Part shown: positions 21,130 to 34,120 of the stretch, piece after piece
How positions within the stretch are numbered: the stretch's first letter is position 1
Layout: each line of letters begins with the position of its first letter
Source: Callorhinus ursinus
Taxonomy: Eukaryota > Chordata > Mammalia > Carnivora > Otariidae
NCBI RefSeq assembly: GCF_003265705.1
Contig: NW_020313044.1
Coordinates: forward strand, 5,233,619 to 5,297,618
Reading direction: 5' to 3'
Length of the DNA stretch: 64,000 bases
Position numbers and translations under genes: made by a program
Notes under the pieces: generated by a model
Seen by the model: only the letters and a program-made list of their open reading frames with translations
What the model was told of the DNA's origin: nothing
Database searches by the model: none

Positions 21130-21660
21130 ATTCATACCTATATTCTTTTAAAAACGTTTATCTAAGTAGGTAATACCTTTACGTGGTACATAGTTCAAAA
21201 GGGAGCAAAAAGGAATGCGAGTGTCCCTCCAATTCCTCCTGCCTCCTGATCCCAGGTTCTTGTACTGGAGGCAACATATTGCCATTTCTTGTGAATTTTT
21301 CAGATAAAATTTATGCACATGCCAGCAAATACATATTTATATATTTTTTGGTAGCCTGCCATATGCACTGTTTTGCATAGATTTGCATATTGTGCAGTTT
21401 TAATGTATTTTAGATCTTATTGTACATTGGTACATATAGAGCTACTCATTTTTAACATTCCATTGTACTCCGTTGAATGGATATGACATAGTTCATTTAA
21501 CTAGTCCCCTAATAATAGATGTTTGGATGATTGCCAGCCTTTTACTATTACCAGAACATCTTGGTACCTGTCATGGGCACTTGTGAGTAGATCTGTAGGA
21601 CGAATCCTAGAAATGGAGCTGCTGGGCCAAAGGATATGTACTAGTTTTTATTTTGATAAA
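21130..21660 (-). repeat. LINE-like relic (L1M/HAL1 type)
   Basis: 'aacattccattgtactccgt', 'cccctaataatagatgtttg', 'gatgattgccagccttttac', 'tagaaatggagctgctgggc' and 'caaaggatatgtac' follow reversed old-LINE sequence. The exact family is uncertain. Confidence 0.55.
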
Positions 21661-23304
21661 TATCCCACAGGAGTGTTTTTGGAAAGTTCTGAGTGAAGTG
21701 AATTTTATAAATCATGATTTTCGTGTAGGAAGGAAACTCACTATTTTGTTACTAAGTAGCCTCTGTAATTAAACAATGCTGAGAGTTTTCTCCATTTCTT
21801 ACTCCCTAGTCTGTACATAGTGTTGATTCTGGGATTAAAAGCCACAACAAAATCTTTCCCTAAAATGAGACATAGCTGTAACTAGGAATCTCTTGAAGGT
21901 AGGGCCCCAGAGAACTTGTTTGCATAACTAGTGAGGTTGCCATTGAATTTTTATCTTTGCACAGCATGTGCATCATTCAGGAAGTTTAGCAGGTGTTAAA
22001 AGAGGGCAGTCGCCTGCCTTTGGTGACTGATGATCACGTCGACTTTGGGCCAGAAGGCACGCCTTCTCTGTCAGCAAAGCTTTTCTGGGCAGTGGAATTT
22101 CTGGGGAGTGGTGAGGGAACAGGGTGTTTTATCTGACGTCTCTCTTGCCGTTGCCTCTCCCACCACGCTTAGCACTTTCCTCAGTGGAGGGTAGGATAGT
22201 GCCACCTGTCCCGTGTGGTCTCTACTTCACTGCCTGTGACAACTCATGTTGGGATGGAAGGTTCCTAGTGGTAGGGTTTCTGGGACAGGGTGGGCACAGT
22301 CACTGTCTTCCAGGTGCTCAGCGTCTTGAAGCAGGGGAAGCACAGACAGCCCACAGTACAATTAAAAGTTTAAAAGGGTCGTGGAGGAAGGAACAACTCT
22401 GGGAAAGGCAGGCCAAGGCTTATCAAGTTCAAGGAGGCAGTGTTCCTAATGATAAGTCATTATTTAAAGCCACCTCTTAGTTTTGCCCCACCTTTACTAC
22501 TGTTTATTTACTTTGAAAAAGTCTCCTTATTAAAAAGTACATTCATTTCAAAAGGGAATTTTACAGCATTCTGAAATTACAGGTTTGATGTAATTAGCAG
22601 TATTTTTTTCTAAAATATGTTCACATAGTCATTAAATCATAATCATTAAATTGAAAATTATTTGTCATTGTATCACCTAAAATACTCCCATGTTGTACCA
22701 GTGATTTGAGCTTTAATCTGCTTAATACTCTCCCAAGGCAGAAATGTATGAGAAAATGGATACCATCTGGTCATGGTGCCTGGAAGGAAGGCGGGGGGAA
22801 GTAAGGATATGTTTCTCAGACTAGGTACAGGTGTTGGGGGAGGTGGCAGTGTGCCAGGGAGTCTACAAAGCAAGTGACAGGGAGTACACTTTGCTGAAAA
22901 TCTGGCTCGCTCAATGGAATCATTATTTGAATATTCATACAGACACTGATAGATTATAGGGGAGAATGCAAGATTCCATGGCATTTTTCTGAGGAGGCAT
23001 GATGGTGTGGGCGAAGAGAACATGTAGTCAACAGCAGACCGAGGAGGGAGGAGGCCAGGGTGTCTCCAGTTTCTATCTTAGTCTTGAGTGTATGGTTGAA
23101 CTCTGTACCACAGGAGAAATGTGGTGTCTGATAGGGGATACGGGGCTAAGTAAGGTTTGCCCTTGTTGAGTTGTTCCATGGAATATATAGGTGGAGGCAT
23201 CTACAAGGCAGTGGGGAAGCACGGGTCTGATGTTCTGGAAAGAGATGGCAGGTTACTGGTGTAGGTTTGCCTCTCACCAGGTGCAATTAGAAACCCAGGC
23301 AATG

Positions 23305-23700
23305 GTTCTCAGCCTTAGCTGCGCATTGAAATCATCTGAGGAGCTGGGACTCATCCCAGGAGATTCTGATATAATTTGTCTGGGTTGCAATGTGAGCATG
23401 GGGAATTTTTTTTTTAAAAGATTTATTTATTTATTTGAGAGAGAGAGAGAGAGGGAGGGAAGGACAGAGTGCACAAGTTGGGGGAGGAGCGGAGGGAGAG
23501 AATCTTCAAGTAGACTCCGCACTGAGTGCTAAGTCTGATGCAGTGCTCAATCTTATGACCCTGAGATGGAGACTTGAGTTGAAACCAAGAGTCGGACACT
23601 TAACTGATTGAGCCACCCAGGTGCCCCGAGTCTGGGGAATTTTAAAAGCTTTTCTGGAGATTCTGATGTGCAACAAAGGTGGAGGACCACTGACTTGGAG
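23305..23700 (+). repeat. MER5A-like DNA transposon interrupted by a CanSINE
   Basis: Left part: 'ggttctcagccttagctgcg', 'attgaaatcatctgaggagc', 'gagattctgatataatttgt'. Right part after the SINE: 'gagattctgatgtgcaacaa' and 'ggaccactgac'. Both termini resemble the hAT-type MER5A short inverted ends. Confidence 0.65.
23410..23632 (-). mobile_element. CanSINE inserted in MER5A-like element
   Basis: TGGGGAATTTT at 23399-23409 and 23633-23643 flank it. Reversed body: 'aaaagatttatttatttatt', GA-rich middle, 'cttatgaccctgagatggag', head 'attgagccacccaggtgccc'. Confidence 0.93.
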
Positions 23701-24034
23701 AGGGAGAAGAGACTGAAGGCCAAAATTAAGGAGAATAGCAACATTCAGCAGAACAGGTGGGCAGAAGAGGGTGGGAGAGAGTTTTGCTCTGATGACAAGG
23801 TGTTTCATTTTGGATACTGTGGGTGAGGGCTTGCCCAGAGTCCTTTGGATTTGACATTGGAAGTGAAACTGCAGAAACCTAAGTACAAGAGTGATAAATA
23901 TCCACCTTATAATATTGTGAGGAATAAATGAGATAATTGTAGGCATTGTGTTTAGCAGAGTAAGCTGGCACATGTAAGTGCCCTGTAATTGGAATGTGCT
24001 GTTTATGGACATTTCTGTCCTTGTTCTAAGGTGG

Positions 24035-24175
24035 TGGTTCTTAAACATGAATGTGTGTTAGAATTCCCATAACTGAGGATTCCTGGTCTCCCCCAGGGAG
24101 ACCTCACCTAGGGTGAGGTCTCGAAATCTGCATTCCTTGCAAGGCCCCCAGGTGATTTGCATGAGGGAGTCCTTG
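24035..24175 (+). repeat. MER5A-like DNA transposon
   Basis: 'ggtggttcttaaacatgaat', 'gtgttagaattcccataact', 'tctcgaaatctgcattcctt' and 'cccccaggtgatttgcatga' are collinear with MER5A; the right terminus is lost. Confidence 0.6.
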
Positions 24176-25844
24176 GAATTGGCTGGAAGAGATTTTATAT
24201 AAACTTCTCTCAAATCCTCTGTTCCCCTTTAATGCACAAAGCTGTGCCAGCTAGCCTCATGCTGGGACCTCTCAGGTTTCTGGAAGGAGTCATTACGATA
24301 GGTCGAGGAATGGTTTGAAAGGGTACAAGTTCTAACGACTTCAGAACATCTCAGCTTGTGGCTCCGTGCCTGGGATCTAGTTGTTCCATGAGCTTGGCCT
24401 GTTGAGTCTGGACCCTTCTGTAGCATTGGGGGGTGGGGAAGCTCCTGAAAGGAAATGTTATGTTCAGGAGCAATCACAGGGCAGACTTTTTTCCCACAGT
24501 GAGTCTTGGGTGCTCTTGTCAGGGTTAAAGTCATTTGGGGTCAGAGCCTGTAATTATGTTGCACATTTTTTCTTCAAAAACATTCAGGAAGCATAATGAG
24601 CTGGCTGAGCTGTTGCACAGCTCCAGGGGACTCAGTGTCTGGGGGAGATTAGGAGGGAGACTGGCTTGAAGGCTCTGGGGGAGGAGAGTGAAGTGCAAAC
24701 CCAGAGACCTGATCTCACCTCCTCCTGGCTCAAAGGGGCCCTGGGGCAACTCATTTCTGGCCACAGCCTCCTCCTTATCTGTGTTCCTATCTTAGCTGGT
24801 TCTCCGCAGTCTGAGGGTGACAGGGCACACCACAGCCGCTGCTGGTGAGACCCCTGGGTGTCACTGGGAGGAGCTCAGTGCTGCTTTCCCCCTGTTGTTT
24901 GCTTCTTAAGAAATCCCATGGGCTGCTTTTCCACGGGCAGGGCTTTCTTGCATTTGCATCTGACTAATGCATTGAGATGTTGGACATACATCCTACCACT
25001 GGGCTGCTTATCCAGCAGATCACTAGCTTCACAACTGCCTCTGCAGGCAATATTGAGGCCAGGCAGGCACTGGGGATGGATGCCTCCGCACCTGCAGCTT
25101 TGCCCTGTCCCTGCTGTGGCCCGCTGCCTCTGGCCTACGGGCCGGGCCTTGGAGGCTACAGACAGCCTTGCCTACCGAGGTCTCCGGGCCCTCTGACTGA
25201 AGCCCGCCTTGAGCTCAGCATGCAAGGTCAGTGAGCTACCATGTTGCCAGCTCCATTTAGAGCAACAAGATGGTTCTCTCTTTGGAAAGAAATCCTGTTT
25301 CCTCTTTACATAGCCAGCATGCTTGTAATCAGTTCCTCAGCAGGGAAGCTCTGCTCCATTGCATAGAAAATTGGAGTGGAACCGAGAGCTTTTGGCCTTA
25401 GTGTCTTTTGGGATATGACTTTGGCTTGCTTTTCATCTCCCCCAGCTCATCTGGCCAGCATAACTTCACACTATACTGCAATGAAAAGACAACAGGGCTT
25501 GGGGTTTGTGCTTGGAGCAGCGCAGAGTCCAAGCATGAATATGATCACCAGCTGAAGATAACTTGAAATGGGCTTGTTTTCATAAGTCTGCATTCAGAAT
25601 GTTGGGATTTAATCTCCCCCATCCCCTTGAATCTGGAGAACTGAGTCTCTTTCAGAAAGAAGAATGAAATGTTTTTTGATGGTTATCTGAAGTGAGAAAC
25701 TTGTGAAATGTTAAGCGGGAGAAGGATGAGTCATGTCTCTTAATGTGACACCTCAAGCAGTCATATTACCGAGCTCCCCAAATGTGCCAGCATGGGGTTA
25801 GGCAATGGTGGGTGGAGACCTTGGAGGTCCTTTCTTAGGGTTTT

Positions 25845-26055
25845 TTAAGACAGTTTTGTTGAGATGTAATTCACATGCCACACAATTCACTTATACAGTG
25901 TACAGTTCATGGCTTTTAGTATATTCACAGAATTTTTCATCCATCTCCACAATTAATTTTCGAACATTTCATCATCCCCCTCAAAGAAACTGTGCACTCC
26001 TTAGCCATTATCCCCCATTCTTCCCATGCCCCTAGCCCTAGGCAACCACTTCTTT
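25845..26055 (-). repeat. L1M-type LINE fragment
   Basis: 'ttgttgagatgtaattcaca', 'catccatctccacaattaat', 'atttcatcatccccctcaaa' and 'taggcaaccacttctttagg' follow reversed L1M 3' sequence. Confidence 0.75.
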
Positions 26056-27589
26056 AGGATTTTAAAGTGTGGTGCTGTCCTGTCAGCTTTGTTTCTTGAT
26101 CTTGTTAAGCCACATATCCTTTTCCTTTGGTGTATCCAGACAATTTGCAGATCCCAGGAATGTTGTGATTTCAATGCCAGGATGTTTGGATCTGGCACTC
26201 AGTTTCTCTCTATTCTCCTTCAGACAGATTTGCTAGTGCAGCAGGGCTAATGAGTGCATGCAGGTCTTTGGTTTAGGACTTCTTCTATCATGTCTCTCTC
26301 TCTCTCGGTTCTGATCTTGCTTTGGAGACAGCAGTTTCCTGGTGAGAGCGGGAAGGAAGAACCCAACATCCAGTAGTAGGTAGGTGCATTGTTTTGAGCA
26401 GAAGAGATGAACTTTTGTACTTATAGAGAAGAAAATTCCAATAATATTCTAATTTGGATAGTTGCATTTGGAGGGTTTATCCCTTTATCAGCTTTATCAA
26501 TTTTTGGAGCTGTTTATAAGTAAGTTTCTTATGTGCTGAAATGATGATGGTTTGGGGTGTTGAAGCTTTTAACATGAAAGTCCTTCTTAGTTACCAAAGA
26601 TCTTGTATTGTTCTAAGAAATTTCAGCCCAAATGTAGATAACTTGTTCTTCACCATCTGTTTTCTCTTTCTCTCATTTGCTTCCTTCCTTTTCCTTTCCC
26701 TTCGCTTTCTCCCTCTCATTCTTTGACTGCCTGCCCTTCCCCGACCCCAAGATGGCCTTTCCAAGGGGCCAAAGAGGTGACTGATCTCCCATCTCTTGGT
26801 TATGGGAAAAATGAAGTCTTTTGTAAATGGGAATGACCTGAACATGATTTGTGGAGTTTTGGGATTAAAGCTAAAGAGATCACCAGATTTAAGGTGATTG
26901 TGAATCTCTAGAACCAGGAAGAAGTGTGGGTTGGGAGTGGTCCCAACATTGTCTGGGGTCTCTTTTCCTTTTACACATCCTGTGTTAGGTTTCAGAGGTA
27001 AAAGGACAAGCTGAGAGCCAGGGTGGGTACAGAACGTCCTGTTCACTGGTTGACAGCCGCATTAACCCGGAGCATTTTAGGTGCTTATTTTCTGCTTCTC
27101 TAATGGGACCTGATACAAGCCTCAAGTTCCCTTTTTTATCATCGGGGTAGAGGGTGCTATTAAAAATGTCTTTAACAAAGTAGGTCAGTGACTTATATTT
27201 CAAGAAGATAAATTTGGGGACACTGAATGAGAGCATGTTATTTGGGTTAGTTCAACAGCTCCAGATATAATTATGTATTTATAATGCCAATTAGGGACCT
27301 AGAAACCTATTTGGGATAGGTCAGAGAACTGGGTGTGATATCTGAGTCTTTGCAGGAATTCCATCTAGAATCTCCAGGATAATATATTTTGGACAAATTT
27401 CAGTGAGACCTGGATAACATGATTTATTACATCTCCCTCCACTGAGCTGCCGCTTCTTAGTTCACAAAGCCATTAACAGCAAAATATCAGGGTGCTCCTC
27501 TATCTTCTTCTGAGGCATATATTTCCTAGTCTTTCTGGTGACATAGGCTAGTCATTTAAAAGAAAAAAAAGTCAAGCAATCCAAGGTCA

Positions 27590-27890
27590 AACTTTTTTTT
27601 TTCCTTATTATATAGGTAATACATGGTCTCCAGCAAAAATTTAGAAATTACAGATGAGGAAAAAAAGAAAATGCAAATTACACCAATAGTGCCGATTAGA
27701 GATACTCATTTTGGTTTTATAACCTGTCCTACTCAGTAGGTCATGATCATCTTTCCATATTATTAACTGCTTTCTAAGATTGTTTTTAGTGGCTATGTAA
27801 TGTTCCAGGGATGCTGTGTCAAGACTTAACTGAACTAATGACTTACTTTTGGACATTTTGGTGTTTCTCTCTCTTTTTTTGTTTTCACGA
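27590..27890. repeat. LINE-like relic, family uncertain
   Basis: 'ttatataggtaatacatggt', 'aaaatttagaaattacagat', 'tcatctttccatattattaa' and 'gtggctatgtaatgttccag' are phrases seen in old mammalian LINE 3' regions. No ends can be placed. Confidence 0.35.
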
Positions 27891-28159
27891 TTGTTGACTA
27901 GTCTGTAATCATTGTCCTTATAGACATGCCATAATTATTTCCATAAGATAAATTTACATCAGCGGCTCTTATGTCTCTTTCCATATCTTTAAGAGGTAGA
28001 TCCCATCTTTCTGCTTGCTCACCTCTTTCTCCTACTGATGGAGCAGAACCTTGGGGACAAAGAGTAGACATCTTCTTCGAGTGCCACAGAATGAAGAGTC
28101 CCATATGTTGAAAGCATGATGTTAAATTTATTTGAACCACAATAATAGTAATAGTAGAG

Positions 28160-28400
28160 CTATCACCATTTAACTGTTTATTGTGTGTCAGACCCTTTTG
28201 TTATGTGTTTTACAAACTTGATTTCATTGAACATTCACAACAGTCTCATGAGGTATGTAATACTGTCCCCATTTACAGACCAGAACGCTGAGGCATGGAA
28301 AGTGAAATGAACTCAGACAACTAAAACATGTTGCGGCTAGGATTGGAACATTGGTCCATTGCCAGCCCTTTTACTCTTAAATGGTGCTAAACTGCTGACT
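28160..28400 (-). repeat. MIR SINE
   Basis: 'gtttattgtgtgtcagaccc', 'acagtctcatgaggtatgta', 'tccccatttacagaccagaa' and 'gcggctaggattggaacatt' are collinear with reversed MIR. Confidence 0.75.
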
Positions 28401-28424
28401 ATGGAATATAAGCTTCATCCCTTA

Positions 28425-28530
28425 AATCTTCTGTTTCCTCATTTATAAAATGGGAATATTAGTGCTCAGTTGAGAGCATCTTCTGGGTTAAAAGAGGTAG
28501 TGTGAAAAGCACCTGGCACAAAATCACAGC
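28425..28530 (+). repeat. MIR SINE fragment
   Basis: 'tctgtttcctcatttataaa', 'atgggaatattagtgctcag' and 'aaagcacctggcacaaaatc' are the MIR core and 3' part, directly after a minus-strand MIR. Confidence 0.65.
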
Positions 28531-29334
28531 AGCCACCTTTGGTAAGATAGGACCCGTACAGAAATTTAAAAAATTGTCTTTGTGCTGTCTCTGCATAGAG
28601 TCTCTGGCTTTCTCACTGGAGGTAAAATATATTAACAATTATCTCTAGAAATTAGACTGAGTCTTGTACTCTGGCCAGTATTATATTGACTTTAATCCAG
28701 ATGTCTTGGTTTTAAACAAGTCAATCACAACATTTCGTAGCTTCTTCAGGACTGTCTGGGATGCTGGCTTGTCAAAGGCCATTATGAAAGTAACCCATCC
28801 CATGGGGACCCCTCCCATCCCAACCCCAGCCTCACCACCCAGAGGTGCACACCATCAGTTTCTTGAGCAGGCACCTAACTTCTGACAGGGAATTCTTCCT
28901 TGACTCTAACAAGTACCTCTTGTAGTACTGTTCATATAAAAGTTGTCTTTTATATAAATGTTGGTGTGAAGTGGAGGACTTGTAAAGTGAAGGTGAGCTC
29001 CATCCTCTGGTCATGAATTAGCCCTGTTCCCCTCTCTCATGGTTTTGTTGTGCCCATCTCACTCCATCATTGGTGCCTCTCAGCAGACTTGAACACTTGG
29101 CCAGTTCTGAGGAAAACAATAGCATGAGCATCCTGAGAACATATCTAGGCTGGGTTATCATGGGATCCAGGACAAGGGAACTCTTCTTTCTCCTTATGTC
29201 TGCTGAATTTCTGATGTCATTTTAGTCCTAACAACCCAGGAGAAGCCAGCTGCCCTAGAAAAGAATCCAGGGTTGGGGCCCAGTAGGATATTTTGTTTCT
29301 TTTGAGTAGCAGTAGAGATACAGTGTTGACTTCA

Positions 29335-29420
29335 TTAGCTCCGGCAACAAATATTTAGTGGACATCGTCTATGTACTAGGGCATTGTTGTGGATACTGGG
29401 AGCATGGCTCTGAACAACTC
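29335..29420 (-). repeat. L2 3'-end fragment
   Basis: 'caacaaatatttagtggaca', 'tgtactagggcattgttgtg' and 'atactgggagcatggctctg' follow reversed L2. Confidence 0.55.
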
Positions 29421-29814
29421 AAAGTTCTGACTCTTGTTTAATTTGTCTGCCCTCTAAAATATAAACTGCACAAGTAAACTAACAGGATACTTTTAGATAA
29501 AAGCGCCACGATGGACATAAAATGAGATTGACAGTGATGGATAGTGGAGGGTGGAAGTAAGTGTACATTATGTCATCAGAGAATGCTTCTCTGAGGTGCT
29601 GAATGATATTGTATCCTGGGCCAACACTCGGTGACCATGGTTTTTGAAAATTGCAAGCTATCACCTGATGGAGAGACTCTGCTGGATCATATTTTTTCCT
29701 TTCTGTTTTCATAGGCAGAACCTTTTTTACTCACTGTAGTCATGACCACCCAGAACCTTAGTGAGCTTGGTGAGATAGAACCTATCCCCATATGGCAGGC
29801 AGACTGAGGTTTTA

Positions 29815-30450
29815 AAAAACATGAACCTTATCAAGTCACTCTTATCCCAAATTTCCCAGTGGCTTCCCATATCATTCAGAATATAATTTTTTTTAAAGAT
29901 TTTATTTATTTGAGAGAGCGGGAGAGAGAGTGCACACACGAGCGGGGCGGGGGAGGGTCAGAGGGAGAAGCACACTCCCCACTGAGCAGGGAGCCCAATG
30001 TGGGATTCAGTCCCAGGACCCTGAGATCATGACCTGATCCAAAGGCAGATGCTTAACTGACTGAGCCACCCAGGCGCCCCATCATTCAGAATATAATTTT
30101 AACTCATTAACCATGGCTTATGTATGGTCAAGCTTCTGCCTACCTTGTCAGTCTCCTCTTTGATTGTTGTCCTTCTCCCTCTCTGTGCTTAAGCTTCACT
30201 GGTCTCAAATTCCTCTTACACACTGAGCACTTTCCGGCCATAGGATTTTCCATTACTGTTCCTTTGGAGTGTCTTTGCTTCAGATCTTTATGTATCGATG
30301 TGGTCATCTGCTTCTTCTCATCCTTCAGGTCCCCTCAGAGAAGTCCTTTGACCACCTAAAGGACTGATCTAACGTCTTAAGTAGCCATCCCTTCCTTCCC
30401 TGCTTTATACCATCACCTGTTTTAGTTTTAGTTGTCGTAGTACTTTGTAC
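29815..30450 (+). repeat. L2 LINE, interrupted by a CanSINE
   Basis: 'aaatttcccagtggcttccc', then after the SINE 'ctcattaaccatggcttatg', 'gcttctgcctaccttgtcag' and 'tccttcaggtcccctcagag', in L2 consensus order. The + frame at 30120-30359 lies in this relic. Confidence 0.7.
29891..30080 (-). mobile_element. CanSINE with 20-bp perfect target duplication
   Basis: A 20-bp exact direct repeat beginning ATCATTCAGA and ending ATATAATTTT lies at 29871-29890 and 30081-30100. The body is full length in reverse, with head 'actgagccacccaggcgccc'. The intact long duplication suggests a recent insertion. Confidence 0.96.
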
Positions 30451-32719
30451 CCTCTGAATTCCCTGGTGCAAGTTGAGTAAATGATATCAAATGTGCCTTC
30501 AAAGAGTCCAGCTTGACCACGTCACTTTGTGTTCTCAAAGCTCCTCTGAGTGTTCATAGCCTCAAGCATCCCTTGGCTCTCTTCAGATTTTATTTTGTTT
30601 TAAAGATTTCACCGTGGGCAGATCATGTGTGACTGCTCTAATTGGATAGTGACCCAGTCTTCCTTTTGGGTAGCTCAAGAAAGGGGGTGAAAAAAAGGCA
30701 TCAGAACTAGGAGTTGATTAATGCTGTCACCAGTCTCCTTCTTGCTTCCCATCCCTCTGTGCTCATTTTGTTGGATCTCTTTCTCTATCTCTTTACTTTC
30801 TTGAATGGGAGAAAGGGAAGAAAAACCTAATGTTTCCAAATCTCTGTCATAAGTAGCGCTGAGCAGGAGGTTCCCCGTCTCCTTGGCTTGGCTAGTTAAC
30901 CTGCTATGAATTGATTCCTTTCCTTATCTTCACACCTAGAAGAAATGGACTTACAGCTCTTAAATCAACAAGGCTATTTGCTTATTTTTTTTCTTTAAAA
31001 AGAGAGAATTTGAATATTAGAGTATGTATCTCCATACTCTCTCATTTAAAGGTGTTAAGTTTCAATAACTATTTTAGCGACAGTGGTATGAGTGGGGAGG
31101 TACCCATTATAAGCCTCATAATTAATTACAAAAGACTTATTTTTCATTTTCCTCTAAAAAGATTAAAAACAATTTTTCCACTTTTGTTCACAGCCTCTGT
31201 GTACTGTTTGCTGACAGCATGTTCGTCCTGGAACCACATCTCTTGTTTTTCCAGTGGATATCCCCGAGGCATAATTTCTGTAGAAGGTTTTTCTGAAACA
31301 CTGTAGTGACTTTTTACGAGATTTAATATCAGTTTATTTGGATAGTTCCATGTGGATAAATGGATCTTAACAGGAATTCAGCCAATAAAAGACAATTTTT
31401 TCCATACAGTGTCTTAACTTTTAGGACTGGAGTCTTGCTAGATAGAATTTAAGCCTGAGAGTCAGTCTCTTGTCCGTGTCTCGGGCTGTTTTCTCCAGAA
31501 AGCCAGTCATTCTTAGATGTTTAATTTAGGAGTGGGCAGAGAGCGAGAAGGAACAGCATCACGTCTGTCTTTGTACATGCAGATGACCTGTTTGGTGACA
31601 TGCAAGCACTAGAGACTCATTGACCCAGGTCCCTTCCTCCTTCTCCTGCTGTGCACAGGCCATTTAGGGGTCTGGTACCACAGTTACTACTAAACTGTGT
31701 TGCCAAATGCAGAAATCTCCATCCCTGTGGACTTCTCATGATCTAGAGGCAGAGAGCACTGTGGCTGTGCTTTCATTGCCGGAATCCTTGGAGGTGGCAG
31801 TGGACTGAGAAGGGTCATGGAGGATTCAAGAAAATCCTCCACCTAAAACACCAGCTGGCTTGTGTTTTCCTGACTGGACATCTCCCTTTCACTCCTTGGT
31901 AGTTTCTACTTTTTAAAGAAATAATAGAATGAAAGTTCTTTCTGTGTCAGAACCTTTACTCTGTTTTCCTATCAAGCCTTTTTTGAGAGTATTTTTAATC
32001 TGTTTTGGGGGAACATCCACAGCTTATGTTCACTGAGGGCGGAAGTTAAAGGAAGTTTGACCAGTGTGGGAGAGGCAGAAGCCTGTGGGAGAGCGCCTGA
32101 AGACAGCAGGTGCTCGGTCGCTGTCTGCTGCCAGCTTTGTAGAGCAGCACGAGCCCACCCCTGCCCTTGAGTCACCAGGCCATAAGCAGGACATGCTGCA
32201 TGACCTGGAGGTCTGACTTTCGTCCCTCTGCTTGTCCACTGGAATGACCAGGCTGAGGCCAGTTGCCAAGCAACCCTGGACATAATAGAAGCAAGAGAAC
32301 TCCACTGACTGTAAATCCCCCTTTGCCTTTTTTCCTCTGTCGTCTCTTCACTTAGGGGCCTTGAGGCTTACTAGTTTTGGGTGGGAAGAGAAAAAGTGTA
32401 CTAATTGGAAATATTGATTGTGAGAGTTTTACCTGTGCAGCTCTAATCAGATAACTCGGTGTTACAGTAGAAGGCTCTGATGTCTGTCAGAGAGTCCCAC
32501 GTTCCCTGATCACCTGGAGGAAGAGAGGTAAACTCCATTTGGCGTCAGCATGGGCACTGAGTCTTGGTGAGGCACTCCACCAGCCATGAATGCAGCTTAT
32601 CTTAATACCATCCTTTTAGTCGGTTTTAGTAAGGTACATTTGTAGACACGGTGCCTCCACTCTGTGCCAGACAGGCCGCTTTCTGGCATGAAGGAGGGAA
32701 GACCCGATCCTAGCTGCTT

Positions 32720-33010
32720 AAGCAGAAAGGGAATTTATTTTGTTATGTAGCTGGAAAGCCCAAGGAGGTTCTAACTTCAGACTGGCCTGAGTCCCGTGGC
32801 TCACACAATGTCTGTAGGACCCTGGTCTCCCCACATGATTTGACTCTGCTTTCCTTTAGGCTGGTGCCATTCTCAGATGGCCTCTTCCCTCGAGTTGGCA
32901 AGATGACTTGCGGCCAAGAGTTTGAACTGAAGCCCCGAGCATGGTTCTCATTGGCTTCTTGTTGAGTCACATGCTCGTCCTTGAGATAATCCTTGAAGCT
33001 CGCCTGGCCT
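32720..33010. repeat. Probable ancient interspersed repeat, family not assigned
   Basis: 'gaatttattttgttatgtag', 'ccaaggaggttctaacttca', 'ctcacacaatgtctgtagga' and 'tggttctcattggcttcttg' recall an old mammalian LTR/MER-type repeat; it may be related to 2225-2610. Confidence 0.35.
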
Positions 33011-33734
33011 GAACCCAGAGTGGAGTCAACAGCATATGAAATAAATGTTCTGAAAGTCAGGGAGGGATGCTTTCCCAGAGGAATATTAGGGTGCTATAAA
33101 TACAGAAGAAGGGGGGATAGCTGCCAGGCGGCCAAGGCAACAAAATTCTTCCACACTGGCCTGAGCAAATTGAACAGGGTCATCCAGGGAAGAGAAAGGG
33201 CTCTGCCTCCCAAATGTCTCATGGTTCTTCCTCCACATTTGGTTAAGTTAAGTTGGGCTATCAGGGATTTTTTCTTTTCGTTCCTTTTTTTTTTTTTTTT
33301 TTTCCCAGAGTATGTTTTAATAAAGTTACCCTGGAATTTCAGCTTTGGAGAGGGACAAACAAAAGAGAGTTTTGAAGCCTTGGGGCCTACCAAGATTGGG
33401 CAGACTGTGGGCAGTCTGAGAATAGTGTTTGGGAGTCAGGTGCCTAGTGAGCAGGGGATGGGGCATCAGGTGGGTGTCAGGGTGAGATGGGACCACCCCT
33501 GCTGGGACAAATGATAAAAAATAAATGCAGAACGCTATATGAGAACTATTAAATAATGCAATAGATCCGTGATTCCCTAGCTGATGATTGCTTGTTTTAC
33601 AGCCCGACCAGTATGAGAGCTAGTTCTCCATCTTCCAGAGCCTGACTGTTTCACCTTATGATACTAAGGGTTTGGGAAACTACTTCCAGTAGACCTTATT
33701 TTGAATCTGCCCACGTCTAGTATAGCGGATTAGA

Positions 33735-33905
33735 CTACAGGGTTTGGCAAACTTCTGTAAAGGGCCAGACAGTAAATATTTTAGGTTTTGCAGGCCACAT
33801 AGGGTCTGTGTTGCAGATGCTTCTTTTTTGCCTTTGTTTTTACAACCTGTTAATAATGTAAAAAACATTCTTAGCTCATAGGTCATACAAAAACAAGCCA
33901 AGGAC
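33735..33905 (+). repeat. DNA-transposon-like MER repeat
   Basis: 'gggtttggcaaacttctgta', 'aagggccagacagtaaatat' and 'tttgcaggccacatagggtc' form a phrase repeated many times in mammalian genomes. I recognise the family but not its name. Confidence 0.6.
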
Positions 33906-33924
33906 CACAGTTAGCTGTGCCCAG

Positions 33925-34120
33925 GGTGGTAGGTTATAGAGTCACATAGTCCTGGGTTCCAGTCTTGTCTGGATGGCTTGTGAACTCTGGGCATTTTAAC
34001 GTCTCAGAAACTCACTTGTCCCAATTTTCTCTTCTATGGAGTGAGTCCGATCAATGTACTCACCTCATGGGATTATTGTAAGGATTGCTGAGAAGGTACC
34101 GGCTCTTTGGAATCATGATG
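33925..34120 (+). repeat. MIR SINE
   Basis: 'tagtcctgggttccagtctt', 'actctgggcattttaacgtc', 'cctcatgggattattgtaag' and 'gattgctgag' follow MIR. Confidence 0.65.

Noticed and set aside
22124..22480. 118-residue + frame
   Set aside because: Length is within chance for this much sequence and no conserved motif is seen.
24858..25234. Overlapping + frames of 112 and 85 residues taken as a gene
   Set aside because: No similarity recognised and two frames are equally open; only the narrower splice-bounded hypothesis is kept as a finding.
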